From assembly GCA_015490715.1 (NCBI GenBank), contig WFXH01000063.1, positions 1 to 58,560 on the forward strand: a stretch of DNA of 58,560 bases. Reading direction: 5' to 3'. Each line of letters starts with the position of its first letter. The first letter of the stretch is position 1. The position numbers and the translations under genes are program-made. The stretch is from Saprospiraceae bacterium. GTDB taxonomy: Bacteria > Bacteroidota > Bacteroidia > Chitinophagales > Saprospiraceae. This document shows positions 16,715-25,018 of this stretch, one piece after another. Under the pieces are notes generated by a model, which was not told the DNA's origin, searched no databases, and saw nothing but the letters and a program-made list of their open reading frames with translations.

Positions 16715-18137
16715 TCCACTGGCCAAGCCCTTCCACCTCCTCAGCGCGATTGTCCTCGCCATCCTCATCCTAACCCTGATCACCAAGACGTGGATACTGC
16801 TCGCCCTGCCCTTTGCTGCAGCATTTCTCTATATCGTCGTCATCTATCCCAAGACCTTGAACTACTTGCTCTGGGCCAGTTTGCCCATCTCTTTTCCCCT
16901 GGGGCTGCCAAACGGCTGGAAAGTCGATGTACCCGCCGAACCTCTTTTGCTGATCATCATGGCAATTCTCATCGCCTATGGTATTTACAAGTGGTACTCC
17001 ATTCCAGCCGCTTACCTGCTCCATCCCATTAGCCTCCTGCTGCTATTCTCATACCTTTGGATGTGGGTGACAGTCTTGCCCGCCGAACACAGAGATGTGG
17101 CTGTCAAGTTTGCCCTCGCAAAGACCTGGTACTTGTTTGGATTCTACATTGGCGCGCTCTATTTCATACATACCTTAAAAGACATCGACACCATACTCAG
17201 ATTTTTGATCACAGTAGCGGCCTTTACCATCGTGTATACTCTTGTGCGTCATGCCCAAGAGGGGTTCAGCTACGTCGCATCCAACATGGCACCTAATCCT
17301 TTCTACAAAAACCACGTCGATTACGCCACCCACCTCGCCGTGATCGTTCCGTTTGTGTGGTACTACTTGCGCACCCATTCACCTCGTCATATCCTCACCA
17401 GCGCCTGGTGGCACCTTGTCGCGCTGCTCTTCATCGTCGGCATTGCCCTCTCATACACCCGCGCGGCTTACGTCGCTCTCCTTCTCATGCCTTTTAGCTA
17501 TGTCGTCATCCGCTGGAGAGCCATGCAGTATTTCCTCATGCTCGGCGTACTCTTCACACTCGGTCTCATCGCCTTCTTAGCTACCAACAACCGCTACCTC
17601 GACTATGCACCGCAATACGAAAAGACAATTGCCCATCGCGATTTCCTCGAACTACTCGAAGCCACACCGCGCGGTCAAGACCTCTCCACAATGGAGCGCG
17701 TCCATCGCTGGATCGCGGGGTTTTACATGATGCGCGACCGACCACTGTTTGGATTTGGCCCAAATAACTTCTATGAGAGCTACAAGCCCTATACCGTTTC
17801 CGCCTTCCACACCTATGTGAGCCACAACCCAGAGCAGTCGGGTATCCACAATTATTTCCTGCTACTCGCCGTCGAACAGGGCATCCCCGCCATGCTGCTG
17901 TTTATTGCACTGTGTTTTTACACCCTCATGCGGCTCCAACAGCTCTATCACAGCCTATCGTCTGGGGCGGGACGCACCTTTGTCATGAGCGCAGCGCTCT
18001 CCCTGACAGGTATCCTCGCCATCTTACTCATCAACGACATGATCGAGACCATCAAAATCGGCCCGTTCTTCTTCTTTATCCTGGCCAGCGTACTCCTGTT
18101 GGAAATCAAGAAGATTCATTCCAGTATAAAATCGTAG
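16683..18137 (+). CDS. O-antigen ligase/polymerase family membrane protein (WaaL/Wzy type)
   Basis: The 484-residue product has about ten to twelve hydrophobic helices and one large periplasmic loop (about 310-390). The loop contains the family signature: RDRPLFGFGPNNFYESY, then SHNPEQSGIHNYFLLLAVEQGIPA with the conserved His. Such proteins polymerise polysaccharide repeats or ligate them to a lipid carrier core, and the two cannot be separated here. The start lies inside the 3' end of the Wzz-like gene (32-nt overlap, different frame), indicating a two-gene transcript. It ends 9 nt from the convergent RNase Z gene. Confidence 0.85.
   Translation: MWTGKAFSKANPLAKPFHLLSAIVLAILILTLITKTWILLALPFAAAFLYIVVIYPKTLNYLLWASLPISFPLGLPNGWKVDVPAEPLLLIIMAILIAYGIYKWYSIPAAYLLHPISLLLLFSYLWMWVTVLPAEHRDVAVKFALAKTWYLFGFYIGALYFIHTLKDIDTILRFLITVAAFTIVYTLVRHAQEGFSYVASNMAPNPFYKNHVDYATHLAVIVPFVWYYLRTHSPRHILTSAWWHLVALLFIVGIALSYTRAAYVALLLMPFSYVVIRWRAMQYFLMLGVLFTLGLIAFLATNNRYLDYAPQYEKTIAHRDFLELLEATPRGQDLSTMERVHRWIAGFYMMRDRPLFGFGPNNFYESYKPYTVSAFHTYVSHNPEQSGIHNYFLLLAVEQGIPAMLLFIALCFYTLMRLQQLYHSLSSGAGRTFVMSAALSLTGILAILLINDMIETIKIGPFFFFILASVLLLEIKKIHSSIKS
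18124..18135 (+). repeat. GTATRAAATNGT 12-mer at the 3' end of the O-antigen ligase-like gene
   Basis: GTATAAAATCGT is an exact match covering the last sense codons and entering the stop codon. Confidence 0.75.
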
Positions 18138-18146
18138 TCCGTCTCA

Positions 18147-19079
18147 TCAACCAGGGACGGGGAGCGATTTGAGCTTATACACTTCTCCCTCACGAGCGAG
18201 ATAGCTCTCGGGGAAAATCGCTCTTGCCTCCTCTAAGAAGGGAGTTAGATCCCGATATCGAGAAGAAAAATGCCCCAACAACAACTTCCCTACGCAGGCT
18301 TGGCGCGCAACCGTTGCCGCATCGGCTGCGGTCGAATGCATGCGCCGAGACGCTTCTTCTTGCTTTTCGCGCAAAAAGGTCGCCTCGTGATAGAGCCATT
18401 GCACCCCCTTTATCCACTCCGCCAGCTGTAGGAAATACCGCGTATCCGAACAATAGGCATACGAGCGCGGCATCCAATCCCCACGCACGAACACCTCATG
18501 TGCGATTCGCTGGCCCGATGGATCCGTCCAATCCGCCCCCATTGCTATGGCGGACCGATCCTCTGGCGGCACCCCATACCGCTCCAACATCGCTACATCA
18601 AGCCGACGCGGAAAGGCCTTTTCCTCAAACAAAAAACCGTAGGTAGGCACCTTGTGCTCTAAGGGAAAAGCCGCCATGCGAAAATACTTGCCCTCGAGTA
18701 TCCACTCCTTTTGCCGTAGGTCCAACTCAACAAACTCAAGTGTGTATTGCAATTCCGAACCCGTATGCGATAAAAAACCCTCAATCATCACCTGTATCGA
18801 ACGCGGCCCGATAATCCGAAGCGGATGTTTCCTCCCCAGCAGATTGGAAGTAGTGAGTACGGCGGGTAAACCAAATACATGGTCGCCGTGCAAGTGACTG
18901 ATACAAACCCAATCGATCTTGAGCAAACTCTCGCCATAGCGCAAGAGCTGCAAAAGGGCTCCCTCTCCACAATCGATCATGATGCGTGTATCCCCAAGAT
19001 GAAGGATTTGACTACTCGGATAGCGCCCGTGGGCAGGTATCGCAGAGTTGGCTCCCAAAATGCGCAAAGTCCACTCCAT
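18147..19079 (-). CDS. rnz: ribonuclease Z (tRNA 3' endonuclease)
   Basis: This metallo-beta-lactamase-fold endonuclease removes the 3' trailer from tRNA precursors. The 310-residue product matches short-form RNase Z. The zinc-binding motif SHLHGDH is at residues 61-67. Further ligands lie in YCSDTRY and LGHFSSRY, and the start ILGANSAIPAHGRYPSS is typical of the family. The ATG at 19079 is 9 nt after the stop of the STAS gene on the same strand, so the two are probably one transcript. Confidence 0.93.
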   Translation of the reverse strand: MEWTLRILGANSAIPAHGRYPSSQILHLGDTRIMIDCGEGALLQLLRYGESLLKIDWVCISHLHGDHVFGLPAVLTTSNLLGRKHPLRIIGPRSIQVMIEGFLSHTGSELQYTLEFVELDLRQKEWILEGKYFRMAAFPLEHKVPTYGFLFEEKAFPRRLDVAMLERYGVPPEDRSAIAMGADWTDPSGQRIAHEVFVRGDWMPRSYAYCSDTRYFLQLAEWIKGVQWLYHEATFLREKQEEASRRMHSTAADAATVARQACVGKLLLGHFSSRYRDLTPFLEEARAIFPESYLAREGEVYKLKSLPVPG

Positions 19080-19088
19080 AAAGACAGC

Positions 19089-19442
19089 CTACGCATCATC
19101 GCTCTCGACCATTTCAGCAAGAGCCGTATCGAGATCAGGTACGATGGTCAGCACATCATCCAGTTTTGAAATCTCAATCAAGCGACGCACGGGCTCGGCC
19201 TTCACACCGATCAAAAACATACCCCCTCGATCCCTCCACAAGCGATACCCCGTCAAGATAGCACTCAACCCCGATGAGTCGATGTACTCCACCGCTCCCA
19301 AATCGATCACCAAATAGCGCTGCGGATCTTGAAAAAGATAGACTAACAGCGATTTGAGCTCCGCCGCATTGGCCGTATTTAAATTTTTTTCGTTGATAGT
19401 TAATAAAATATACTTGTCGCTTTTTTCTAATGCGTATTCCAT
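19089..19442 (-). CDS. STAS-domain anti-sigma factor antagonist
   Basis: This single STAS domain of 117 residues resembles SpoIIAA/RsbV. The phosphorylatable site is in VEYIDSSGLSAIL (Ser56). Such proteins bind and neutralise an anti-sigma kinase when unphosphorylated. No partner kinase or phosphatase lies nearby. I chose ATG 19442 because the domain starts there and a minus-strand -7 box sits 35 nt upstream; the frame runs open further but encodes nothing domain-like. It is followed by rnz. Confidence 0.85.
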   Translation of the reverse strand: MEYALEKSDKYILLTINEKNLNTANAAELKSLLVYLFQDPQRYLVIDLGAVEYIDSSGLSAILTGYRLWRDRGGMFLIGVKAEPVRRLIEISKLDDVLTIVPDLDTALAEMVESDDA

Positions 19443-19476
19443 CCAAATAAAGTTTTCTTTAGCGTAATAAACGCCG

Positions 19477-19484
19477 CAAAGGTA
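19477..19484 (-). promoter_or_regulatory. -7 box (TACCTTTG) for the STAS-rnz transcript
   Basis: Plus-strand CAAAGGTA reads TACCTTTG on the minus strand, 35 nt before the chosen STAS start. Confidence 0.6.
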
Positions 19485-19635
19485 GCGTATATTGACCATA
19501 TACGAGATGTTGTACAAGAAAGCACCACACCACTCATGCAAAACTGCCTTGCACATCTCAAACCACCAATTGGTGAAAAACCGCACACTGTGCACAACTA
19601 TGCTGTGTCTCAACTGTTATTAATAGGGAAAAATT

Positions 19636-19643
19636 TAAATTTG
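19636..19643 (+). promoter_or_regulatory. -7 box (TAAATTTG) for clpC
   Basis: TAAATTTG matches TAnnTTTG 26 nt before clpC ATG 19670. A partial 12-mer, GTATAAAATGCC, follows at 19649-19660. Confidence 0.5.
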
Positions 19644-19669
19644 CGCTGGTATAAAATGCCCAATACTGT

Positions 19670-22225
19670 ATGAGGCTACAAAACTTTTCAAACGAAGTCC
19701 ATCAGATCATCAACAAGAGCCGAGAATGGGCCATCCATACCGAGAGCCCAGAGCTCTATGTAGAGCATCTCATCCTGGGAATCCTCTATGTGGAAGACAA
19801 CATCGCTCGCTCCGTATTGATGAACTTCGTCGATCTCGACGAACTGGAAGATCGCGTCATCGAGCAAATACAGCTGCGCAATAAGACTAATCGCAAGCGA
19901 AGAAAAGAGCTCGACGATAGCGATGAAATCACCCTCAATAACGATACGTACCGCGTGTTGATGATGAGCCACTTGGAAAACAAACTCCAGCAGCGCAACG
20001 AGATCCACTCCGATGTATTGCTCCTCACCATCTTGCGCAACAAGGACCTGCCCATCACCAAATTGCTCAACTCCTTCGACATCACATACGAAAACTTCAA
20101 GAACATCTTGCACTACGTCTTGCAAGATCAGGAGTACGATGTCTACGACGAAGAGGTCGACCCCATAGAGATGAGCTATGAGCACCCCTCCGAGGAAGGG
20201 TCCGAGTCTTCTTCACATGGCCGAAGAGATCCCAAAAAGAAATCAGACACCCCCACATTGGACAACTACGGGCGCGATATCACCCAACTTGCCGCAGAAG
20301 GGCGCTTGGATCCTATCATCGGCCGTGAAAAGGAAATCGAACGCGTGTGCCAAATCCTCAGCCGCAGAAAGAAAAACAACCCCGTACTCATCGGCGAGCC
20401 CGGCGTGGGTAAGACTGCCATCGTCGAGGGTCTGGCCTTGCGCATCGTCGAAAAAAAGGTCTCCCGAGCCCTCTTCAACAAACGCATCGTCATGCTCGAC
20501 ATGGCCGCACTGGTGGCCGGTACCAAGTATCGCGGCCAGTTTGAAGAGCGTATGAAGGCCATCATGAACGAACTCGAAAACACGCGCGACATCATCCTCT
20601 TTATCGACGAAATCCACACCATTGTCGGCGCGGGGGGTGCCACCGGATCACTCGACGCCTCCAACATCTTCAAACCCGCCTTGGCACGGGGCGACCTCCA
20701 GTGCATCGGTGCCTCCACCTTAGACGAATACCGCCAATACATCGAAAAAGACGGCGCCCTCGAACGCCGCTTCCAAAAAGTCATCGTCGACCCCGCTACC
20801 CCCGAAGAAACACTCAACATCCTGAAAAATATCGTCGGCCGCTACGAAGACTACCACAACGTGCGCTACTCCGAAGAAGCCATTAAAGCATGCGTCCATC
20901 TCAGCGACCGCTACATCACCGACCGATACCTGCCCGACAAAGCCATCGACGTACTCGACGAAGTCGGCGCACGCGTCCATCTCAAGAATATCAAAGTACC
21001 CAAATCCATCGAAGATCTCGAACGCGAAATCGAACGCGTCCACGAGCTGAAGGATAAAATGGTACGCGCCCAGAAATTCGAACAGGCAGCGGCCTATCGC
21101 GATAAGGAAAACGAACTCAAAAAACAACTCGAAATCGCCCGCAAGCGCTGGGAAGAAGAAGTCAAATCCATACGCTACCCCGTCACCGAAGAAGACGTCG
21201 CCGAAGTCGTCTCCATGATCACGGGCATACCTCTGCGCAAAATCGCCCAGTCCGAGAGCAAAAAGCTCGTCCACATGGCCGAAGACCTGCGCAAAGAAGT
21301 CATCGGCCAAGACGAAGCCATCGCCAAAATCGTGCGGGCAATTCAACGCAACCGCGTCGGCCTCAAAGATCCCAAGCGGCCCATAGGCTCCTTCATCTTC
21401 TTAGGACCCACCGGCGTCGGCAAAACCGAATTGGCCAAAGCTCTCGCCCGATACCTCTTCAACACCGAAGAAGCCCTCATACGCATCGACATGAGCGAAT
21501 ACATGGAGAAGTTTTCCGTCACACGCCTCATCGGCGCTCCTCCAGGCTATGTCGGCTATGAAGAAGGCGGCCAACTCACCGAAAAAGTGCGACGACGACC
21601 CTATAGCGTCATCCTCCTCGACGAAATCGAAAAAGCACACCCAGAAGTGTACAACATACTTCTCCAAGTACTCGACGAAGGCCAACTCACCGACGGCACT
21701 GGCCGACGCATCGACTTTAAAAATACCATCATCATCATGACCTCCAACATCGGCGTGCGCGAACTCGAGAGTTTCGGCCAAGGTGTCGGATTCGCCACCC
21801 GATCCAAAAAAGCCGACACCGACAAACACGCCAAAGCCACCATCGAAAAAGCCCTCAAAAAGACCTTCACCCCAGAATTCCTCAACCGCATCGACGATAT
21901 CATCATCTTCAATAGCCTCACCCAAGAACACATCTTCAAAATCATCGACCTTGCCCTCGAAAAACTCATCCAGCGTCTCAAAAACATGAACTACTCCCTC
22001 GTCGTCGACGACAAAGCCAAAGAATTTATCGCCAAAAAAGGCTACGACCCCAAATACGGCGCCCGACACCTACACCGCGCCATCCAAAAATACATCGAAG
22101 ACCCACTGGCAGAGTATATCCTCAAAAACAACCCCAAAGAAGGTACAGAATTTGTTGCTACCTTTGACAGCGAAAAAAATGCAGTGCAAATCACCACAAG
22201 CAAAGAAGCAACAACCACAACCTGA
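19670..22225 (+). CDS. clpC: ClpC-type AAA+ unfoldase, ATP-binding subunit of Clp protease
   Basis: The 851-residue hexameric unfoldase feeds proteins to ClpP. Domains in order are the Clp N repeats (1-150), AAA-1 with Walker A GEPGVGKT (about 242-249), and a UVR/M segment (about 455-495, ERVHELKDKMVRAQKFEQAAAYRDKE, given in overlapping parts). AAA-2 follows with GPTGVGKT (about 579-586), then the ClpB D2-small domain. The UVR segment and short middle region mark it as ClpC rather than ClpB. infC follows 36 nt downstream in the same frame without a convincing promoter, suggesting read-through into the translation operon. No ClpP gene is in the window. Confidence 0.95.
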   Translation: MRLQNFSNEVHQIINKSREWAIHTESPELYVEHLILGILYVEDNIARSVLMNFVDLDELEDRVIEQIQLRNKTNRKRRKELDDSDEITLNNDTYRVLMMSHLENKLQQRNEIHSDVLLLTILRNKDLPITKLLNSFDITYENFKNILHYVLQDQEYDVYDEEVDPIEMSYEHPSEEGSESSSHGRRDPKKKSDTPTLDNYGRDITQLAAEGRLDPIIGREKEIERVCQILSRRKKNNPVLIGEPGVGKTAIVEGLALRIVEKKVSRALFNKRIVMLDMAALVAGTKYRGQFEERMKAIMNELENTRDIILFIDEIHTIVGAGGATGSLDASNIFKPALARGDLQCIGASTLDEYRQYIEKDGALERRFQKVIVDPATPEETLNILKNIVGRYEDYHNVRYSEEAIKACVHLSDRYITDRYLPDKAIDVLDEVGARVHLKNIKVPKSIEDLEREIERVHELKDKMVRAQKFEQAAAYRDKENELKKQLEIARKRWEEEVKSIRYPVTEEDVAEVVSMITGIPLRKIAQSESKKLVHMAEDLRKEVIGQDEAIAKIVRAIQRNRVGLKDPKRPIGSFIFLGPTGVGKTELAKALARYLFNTEEALIRIDMSEYMEKFSVTRLIGAPPGYVGYEEGGQLTEKVRRRPYSVILLDEIEKAHPEVYNILLQVLDEGQLTDGTGRRIDFKNTIIIMTSNIGVRELESFGQGVGFATRSKKADTDKHAKATIEKALKKTFTPEFLNRIDDIIIFNSLTQEHIFKIIDLALEKLIQRLKNMNYSLVVDDKAKEFIAKKGYDPKYGARHLHRAIQKYIEDPLAEYILKNNPKEGTEFVATFDSEKNAVQITTSKEATTTT

Positions 22226-22261
22226 TCTGTACCTTTAACCGAACTAAAAAATATCGCAGGA

Positions 22262-22864
22262 TTGATACGTAGAAGGAAACGCCAAAAAACCAAAGTCAAA
22301 GACCCAAAAGCCGATCTGATCTATAACCACAAAATCAAAGCCCCCGAACTTCGATTGGTCGGGGATAACCTCGACGAAATTAGCGAAGTAGCAGGGTACA
22401 ACGTCACCAACGGCATCTACAACACCCGTACGCTCCAACAGTGGGCAGACGAGCTCGACAAAGACCTCATCGTTATCGCCCCCAAAGCCGACCCCCCAGT
22501 GGCCAAAATCATGGACCTCAACAAGTACCTCTACGAACAAAAAAAGCGCAAGCAAGCTCAAAAGAGCCATAGCGCCAAAACCGTCGTCAAAGAGCTGCGC
22601 TTCGGCCCCAACACCGACGAACACGACTTCGAATTTAAGGTCAATCACGCCCGCAAATTCCTCGAAGAGGGCAACAAAGTGCGCGCCTATGTCCAATTTA
22701 AAGGCCGCACCATCATCTTTAAAGAAAACGGCGAACTCCTCCTACTGCGCTTCGCCAAAGCCCTCGAAGATATCGGCACCATCGAATCCCTCCCCCAAAT
22801 GAAGGGCAACCGCCGCATGGTCATCACCATCATGCCCAAGAAAAAAGGCAAAAAATCCTCCTGA
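22262..22864 (+). CDS. infC: translation initiation factor IF-3 (TTG start)
   Basis: IF-3 binds the 30S subunit, keeps subunits apart and proofreads the start codon. The 200-residue product has the N-domain (IKAPELRLVGDN), a basic linker (QKKRKQAQKSHSAKTV) and the C-domain (KELRFGPNTDEHDFEFKVNHARKFL, overlapping parts). The only plausible start is TTG 22262: no ATG lies in frame between the clpC stop and codon 80 or so. Rare start codons on infC are known elsewhere to allow self-repression by IF-3, so the same control is likely here. rpmI and rplT follow, the conserved infC-rpmI-rplT order. Confidence 0.95.
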   Translation: MIRRRKRQKTKVKDPKADLIYNHKIKAPELRLVGDNLDEISEVAGYNVTNGIYNTRTLQQWADELDKDLIVIAPKADPPVAKIMDLNKYLYEQKKRKQAQKSHSAKTVVKELRFGPNTDEHDFEFKVNHARKFLEEGNKVRAYVQFKGRTIIFKENGELLLLRFAKALEDIGTIESLPQMKGNRRMVITIMPKKKGKKSS

Positions 22865-22892
22865 CCACCACGCGACATTGCAAGATATTCCG

Positions 22893-22900
22893 TACCTTTG
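22893..22900 (+). promoter_or_regulatory. -7 box (TACCTTTG) ahead of rpmI
   Basis: TACCTTTG matches the consensus 24 nt before the rpmI ATG, suggesting an extra promoter for the ribosomal protein pair within the operon. Confidence 0.6.
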
Positions 22901-22924
22901 CACCTCGTTAAATCGTAGTGTACG

Positions 22925-23119
22925 ATGCCAAAGGTCAAAACACATTCTGGCGCCAAAAAGCGCTTCAAAGTGTCGGCCTCCGGTAAAATACGCCACCGAA
23001 AGGCCAATACCTCACACTTGATGCGCAAAAAATCCAAAAAGACCAAGCGCCACTTGCGCATCAAAGGGGAAGTCTCCAAAGCAGACAAACCCAATGTCAA
23101 ACGCCTCCTCAACCTCTAA
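22925..23119 (+). CDS. rpmI: 50S ribosomal protein L35
   Basis: A very basic 64-residue protein with the L35 signature PKVKTHSGAKKRFKVSASGK and the following RHRKANTSH segment. It sits 60 nt after infC and 19 nt before rplT, in the conserved three-gene order. It is a component of the large subunit. Length and N-terminus match the family. Confidence 0.97.
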   Translation: MPKVKTHSGAKKRFKVSASGKIRHRKANTSHLMRKKSKKTKRHLRIKGEVSKADKPNVKRLLNL

Positions 23120-23138
23120 CACGCAAAACCTCTGAGCC

Positions 23139-23486
23139 ATGCCAAGAGCAACCAACTCCGTAGCAAGCCGGCGCAGGCGAAAGAAAATACTCAAAATGGC
23201 CAAGGGCTACTTCGGAGCCCGCAAAAATGTCTATACCGTCGCCAAAAATGCCGTCGAAAAGGCACTCCTCTACGCCTACCGCGATCGCAAGGCGCGCAAA
23301 CGCGACTTACGAAGACTCTGGATCGTCCGAATCAACGCCGCAGCAAGACAACACGGCATGAGCTACAACCAATTTATCCACGCCCTCCAACAACACAATA
23401 TCCAGCTCAACCGCAAAGTGCTGGCCGACCTCGCCGCCAACCATCCCAATACCTTTAAGGCCATCGTTGACAAAGTCAACAGCTAA
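23139..23486 (+). CDS. rplT: 50S ribosomal protein L20
   Basis: The 115-residue L20 has a basic, extended N-terminus ([20 protein letters not shown]) followed by the globular domain with [18 protein letters not shown] and the C-terminal [18 protein letters not shown]. It is an early-assembly protein of the large subunit that binds 23S rRNA. In other bacteria L20 represses this operon; no leader structure is obvious here. It is the last gene of infC-rpmI-rplT. Confidence 0.97.
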   Translation: MPRATNSVASRRRRKKILKMAKGYFGARKNVYTVAKNAVEKALLYAYRDRKARKRDLRRLWIVRINAAARQHGMSYNQFIHALQQHNIQLNRKVLADLAANHPNTFKAIVDKVNS

Positions 23487-23492
23487 CAATCC

Positions 23493-23540
23493 GCTCACGC
23501 TCGTGAGCACCACTCCCCATTTTCCCCAAAGCGGAAAACT
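23493..23540 (+). terminator. two small hairpins after rplT
   Basis: GCTCAC-GCTC-GTGAGC (23493-23508) and the imperfect pair TTTTCC / GGAAAA (about 23520-23538) lie between rplT and the deaminase gene. A clear T-run is missing, so termination may be weak. Confidence 0.35.
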
Positions 23541-23583
23541 GGTACGGTTTATGCCTTCACCCTCCTAAGGCAAGCCCTAATCA

Positions 23584-24585
23584 ATGGCAATGGACAACTG
23601 GATACGGTCCCTCCCCAAAGTGGATCTCCACGTGCACCTCGAAGGTACCATCGAGCCCGAAACGCTCCTCTACCTCGCCGAAAAAAACAAAGTCGTCCTC
23701 CCCTGGACGACCGTCGAAGCCGTCCAGCAAGCCTACGCCTTTCAAGACCTGGCAGACTTTTTACAGATCTATCACCAATGCACCCAAGTGCTGCGAAACG
23801 CTGAAGATTTCTACTACATCACCCTCCAATACATCCGGCGCTCTGCCGCCGAAAACACCTTCCACAGCGACGTCTTCATCGATCCCCAAACCCATCGAGA
23901 CAAGGGCATCCACCTCGAAGCCATGATGGACGGCATCACCGCTGCCCTCCGCGAAGGAGCCCGCCAATACGATTATTCCATGGGTTTTATCCTCTGCTTT
24001 TTACGCCACCGCCCGCAAAGAGAAGCGCTCGAAATCCTCCACAGCTTAGGCCCTACCCGAGCTCACTTCTCTGCCATAGGCCTCGCTGCCAAAGAACTCG
24101 GCTATCCGCCCCATCTCTTTATTGATGTGTATAAAACGGCACACGCCATGGGACTGTACTGCACGGCCCATGCTGGGGAAGAGGGTCCCGCATCCTACGT
24201 ACGCTCTGCGCTCTTCGACCTCAAAGTCCACCGTATCGACCACGGCAACGCCATCGTCGACGACCCCACATTGATCGATTACGTGCGCTCGCAATCCATA
24301 CCCCTGACAATGTGCCCCCTCTCTAACCGCGCCCTCCACATCGTCGATGATCTATCCCAACACCCCGCTACCGCTCTGCTCAATGACGGCGTGTGCGTGA
24401 CGATCAACTCCGATGATCCCGCCTTCTTCGGAGGCTATATGACGGAAAATCTCTCGGCCATGGTCGAACACGCTCAGTGGTCAAAGAATGAAATCGCAAA
24501 AGTGCTCCACCATGCCATCGACCACGCACTGATGCCCGACCACCGCAAGCAATCCCTGCGCCATCGCTTAACCCAAGCCCTATAA
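23584..24585 (+). CDS. adenine deaminase of the adenosine-deaminase family (Aah1-like subgroup)
   Basis: This zinc hydrolase has 333 residues. Metal ligands are HVHLEGT (His16, His18), AHAGEEGP and the late NSDDPAFFGGY. The VHRIDHGNA segment and TMCPLSN are also present. Several subgroup markers point to adenine rather than adenosine as substrate: the DPQTHRDKGI segment, CFLRH, the GEEGP extension and FFGGY. It would turn adenine into hypoxanthine for purine salvage. Adenosine deaminase is the alternative. It stands alone, with a hairpin just after its stop. Confidence 0.85.
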   Translation: MAMDNWIRSLPKVDLHVHLEGTIEPETLLYLAEKNKVVLPWTTVEAVQQAYAFQDLADFLQIYHQCTQVLRNAEDFYYITLQYIRRSAAENTFHSDVFIDPQTHRDKGIHLEAMMDGITAALREGARQYDYSMGFILCFLRHRPQREALEILHSLGPTRAHFSAIGLAAKELGYPPHLFIDVYKTAHAMGLYCTAHAGEEGPASYVRSALFDLKVHRIDHGNAIVDDPTLIDYVRSQSIPLTMCPLSNRALHIVDDLSQHPATALLNDGVCVTINSDDPAFFGGYMTENLSAMVEHAQWSKNEIAKVLHHAIDHALMPDHRKQSLRHRLTQAL

Positions 24586-24587
24586 AA

Positions 24588-24626
24588 TACGAAAGCGAAA
24601 TAACTGGGCAGTTATTTCGCTTCGTA
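24588..24626 (+). terminator. long hairpin after the adenine deaminase gene
   Basis: TACGA-A-AGCGAAATAACT pairs with AGTTATTTCGCT-TCGTA around a GGGC loop: 17 paired positions with one bulged A. No T-run follows, so it may act as a 3'-end stabiliser or factor-assisted terminator. Confidence 0.6.
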
Positions 24627-24689
24627 AAGTTGGGACAAAACAAAACCTAAAACATTACTATGAGAGTGACTCTTTGATGTCGGATTTCG

Positions 24690-24697
24690 TATCTTTG
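24690..24697 (+). promoter_or_regulatory. -7 box (TATCTTTG) ahead of the structured RNA candidate
   Basis: TATCTTTG matches TAnnTTTG; a start a few bases downstream would begin at the base of the compound hairpin at 24700. Confidence 0.55.
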
Positions 24698-24699
24698 CC

Positions 24700-24905
24700 G
24701 TTCGGAAATCCTGCGAGGAACGGCAGAGTACTGATGAGGCTACACATTTTCGACACTCTGCACGCATTCCTCGCAGCCCGAACCATTTTACAAGCCAAAT
24801 TTTGAACCGCCTCGGTTCGCTGTACCGAATACTTACTTTTAAGTATTCATTTGCAAAGTTCCCCCTATCCGCATTTCAAAAAATCAGGGTATTCCCTGAT
24901 TTTTT
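24700..24905 (+). ncRNA. candidate structured non-coding RNA, about 200 nt
   Basis: From the -7 box to a terminator the segment folds into successive stems. The first is a compound hairpin: GTTCGG/CCGAAC (24700-24705 with 24778-24783), CTGCGAGGAA/TTCCTCGCAG (24711-24720 with 24767-24776) and GCAGAGT/ACTCTGC (24723-24729 with 24755-24761), with a 25-nt loop. Then come GAACCG/CGGTTC (24804-24818) and GAATACTT/AAGTATTC (24827-24848). Last is a perfect 12-bp stem, AAAAAATCAGGG/CCCTGATTTTTT (24878-24905). Overall size is near that of 6S RNA, but I see no decisive family motif. It could also be the leader of the downstream gene. Confidence 0.5.
24878..24905. terminator. bidirectional intrinsic terminator
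   Basis: A perfect 12-bp stem with a TATT loop has A6 on one side and T6 on the other, the classic symmetric Rho-independent terminator. It would end the RNA candidate on the plus strand. Confidence 0.75.
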
Positions 24906-24990
24906 CACCTTTTAGTTGTTTTATGCAACTATCTGCTCGCCTTACGGCTACCTCTGCTCCTTCCACGGCGGTCTGCCGCGTATCAATCGC

Positions 24991-24998
24991 TATTTTTG
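24991..24998 (+). promoter_or_regulatory. -7 box (TATTTTTG) for the isoprenylcysteine methyltransferase-like gene
   Basis: TATTTTTG lies 20 nt before ATG 25019 and supports that start over the longer open frame beginning at 24851. Confidence 0.55.
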
Positions 24999-25018
24999 CC
25001 GCAACATTTAATCATCAC

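Larger units (their letters stand above)
24586..25018. other. gene-free, highly structured segment
   Basis: These 433 nt carry no supported ORF but hold, in order: a long hairpin after the deaminase gene, a TAnnTTTG box, an 84-nt compound hairpin, two further hairpins, a perfect terminator-like hairpin, another small stem and a second TAnnTTTG box for the methyltransferase gene. An open frame beginning at 24851 crosses the terminator and encodes nothing family-like before residue 57. Confidence 0.7.

Noticed and set aside
19443-19613. N-terminal extension of the STAS protein
   Set aside because: The domain begins at ATG 19442, and a promoter box lies inside the would-be extension.
24700-24905. 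Naming the structured RNA as 6S, SRP or RNase P RNA
   Set aside because: No SRP GGAA-loop signature or RNase P core motif was found, and the 6S central bubble could not be confirmed by eye. It is left as a candidate only.
24851-25018. 5' extension of the ICMT-like reading frame
   Set aside because: It crosses a perfect terminator hairpin and ends beside a -7 box (24991), and its residues resemble no family. ATG 25019 explains the gene better.
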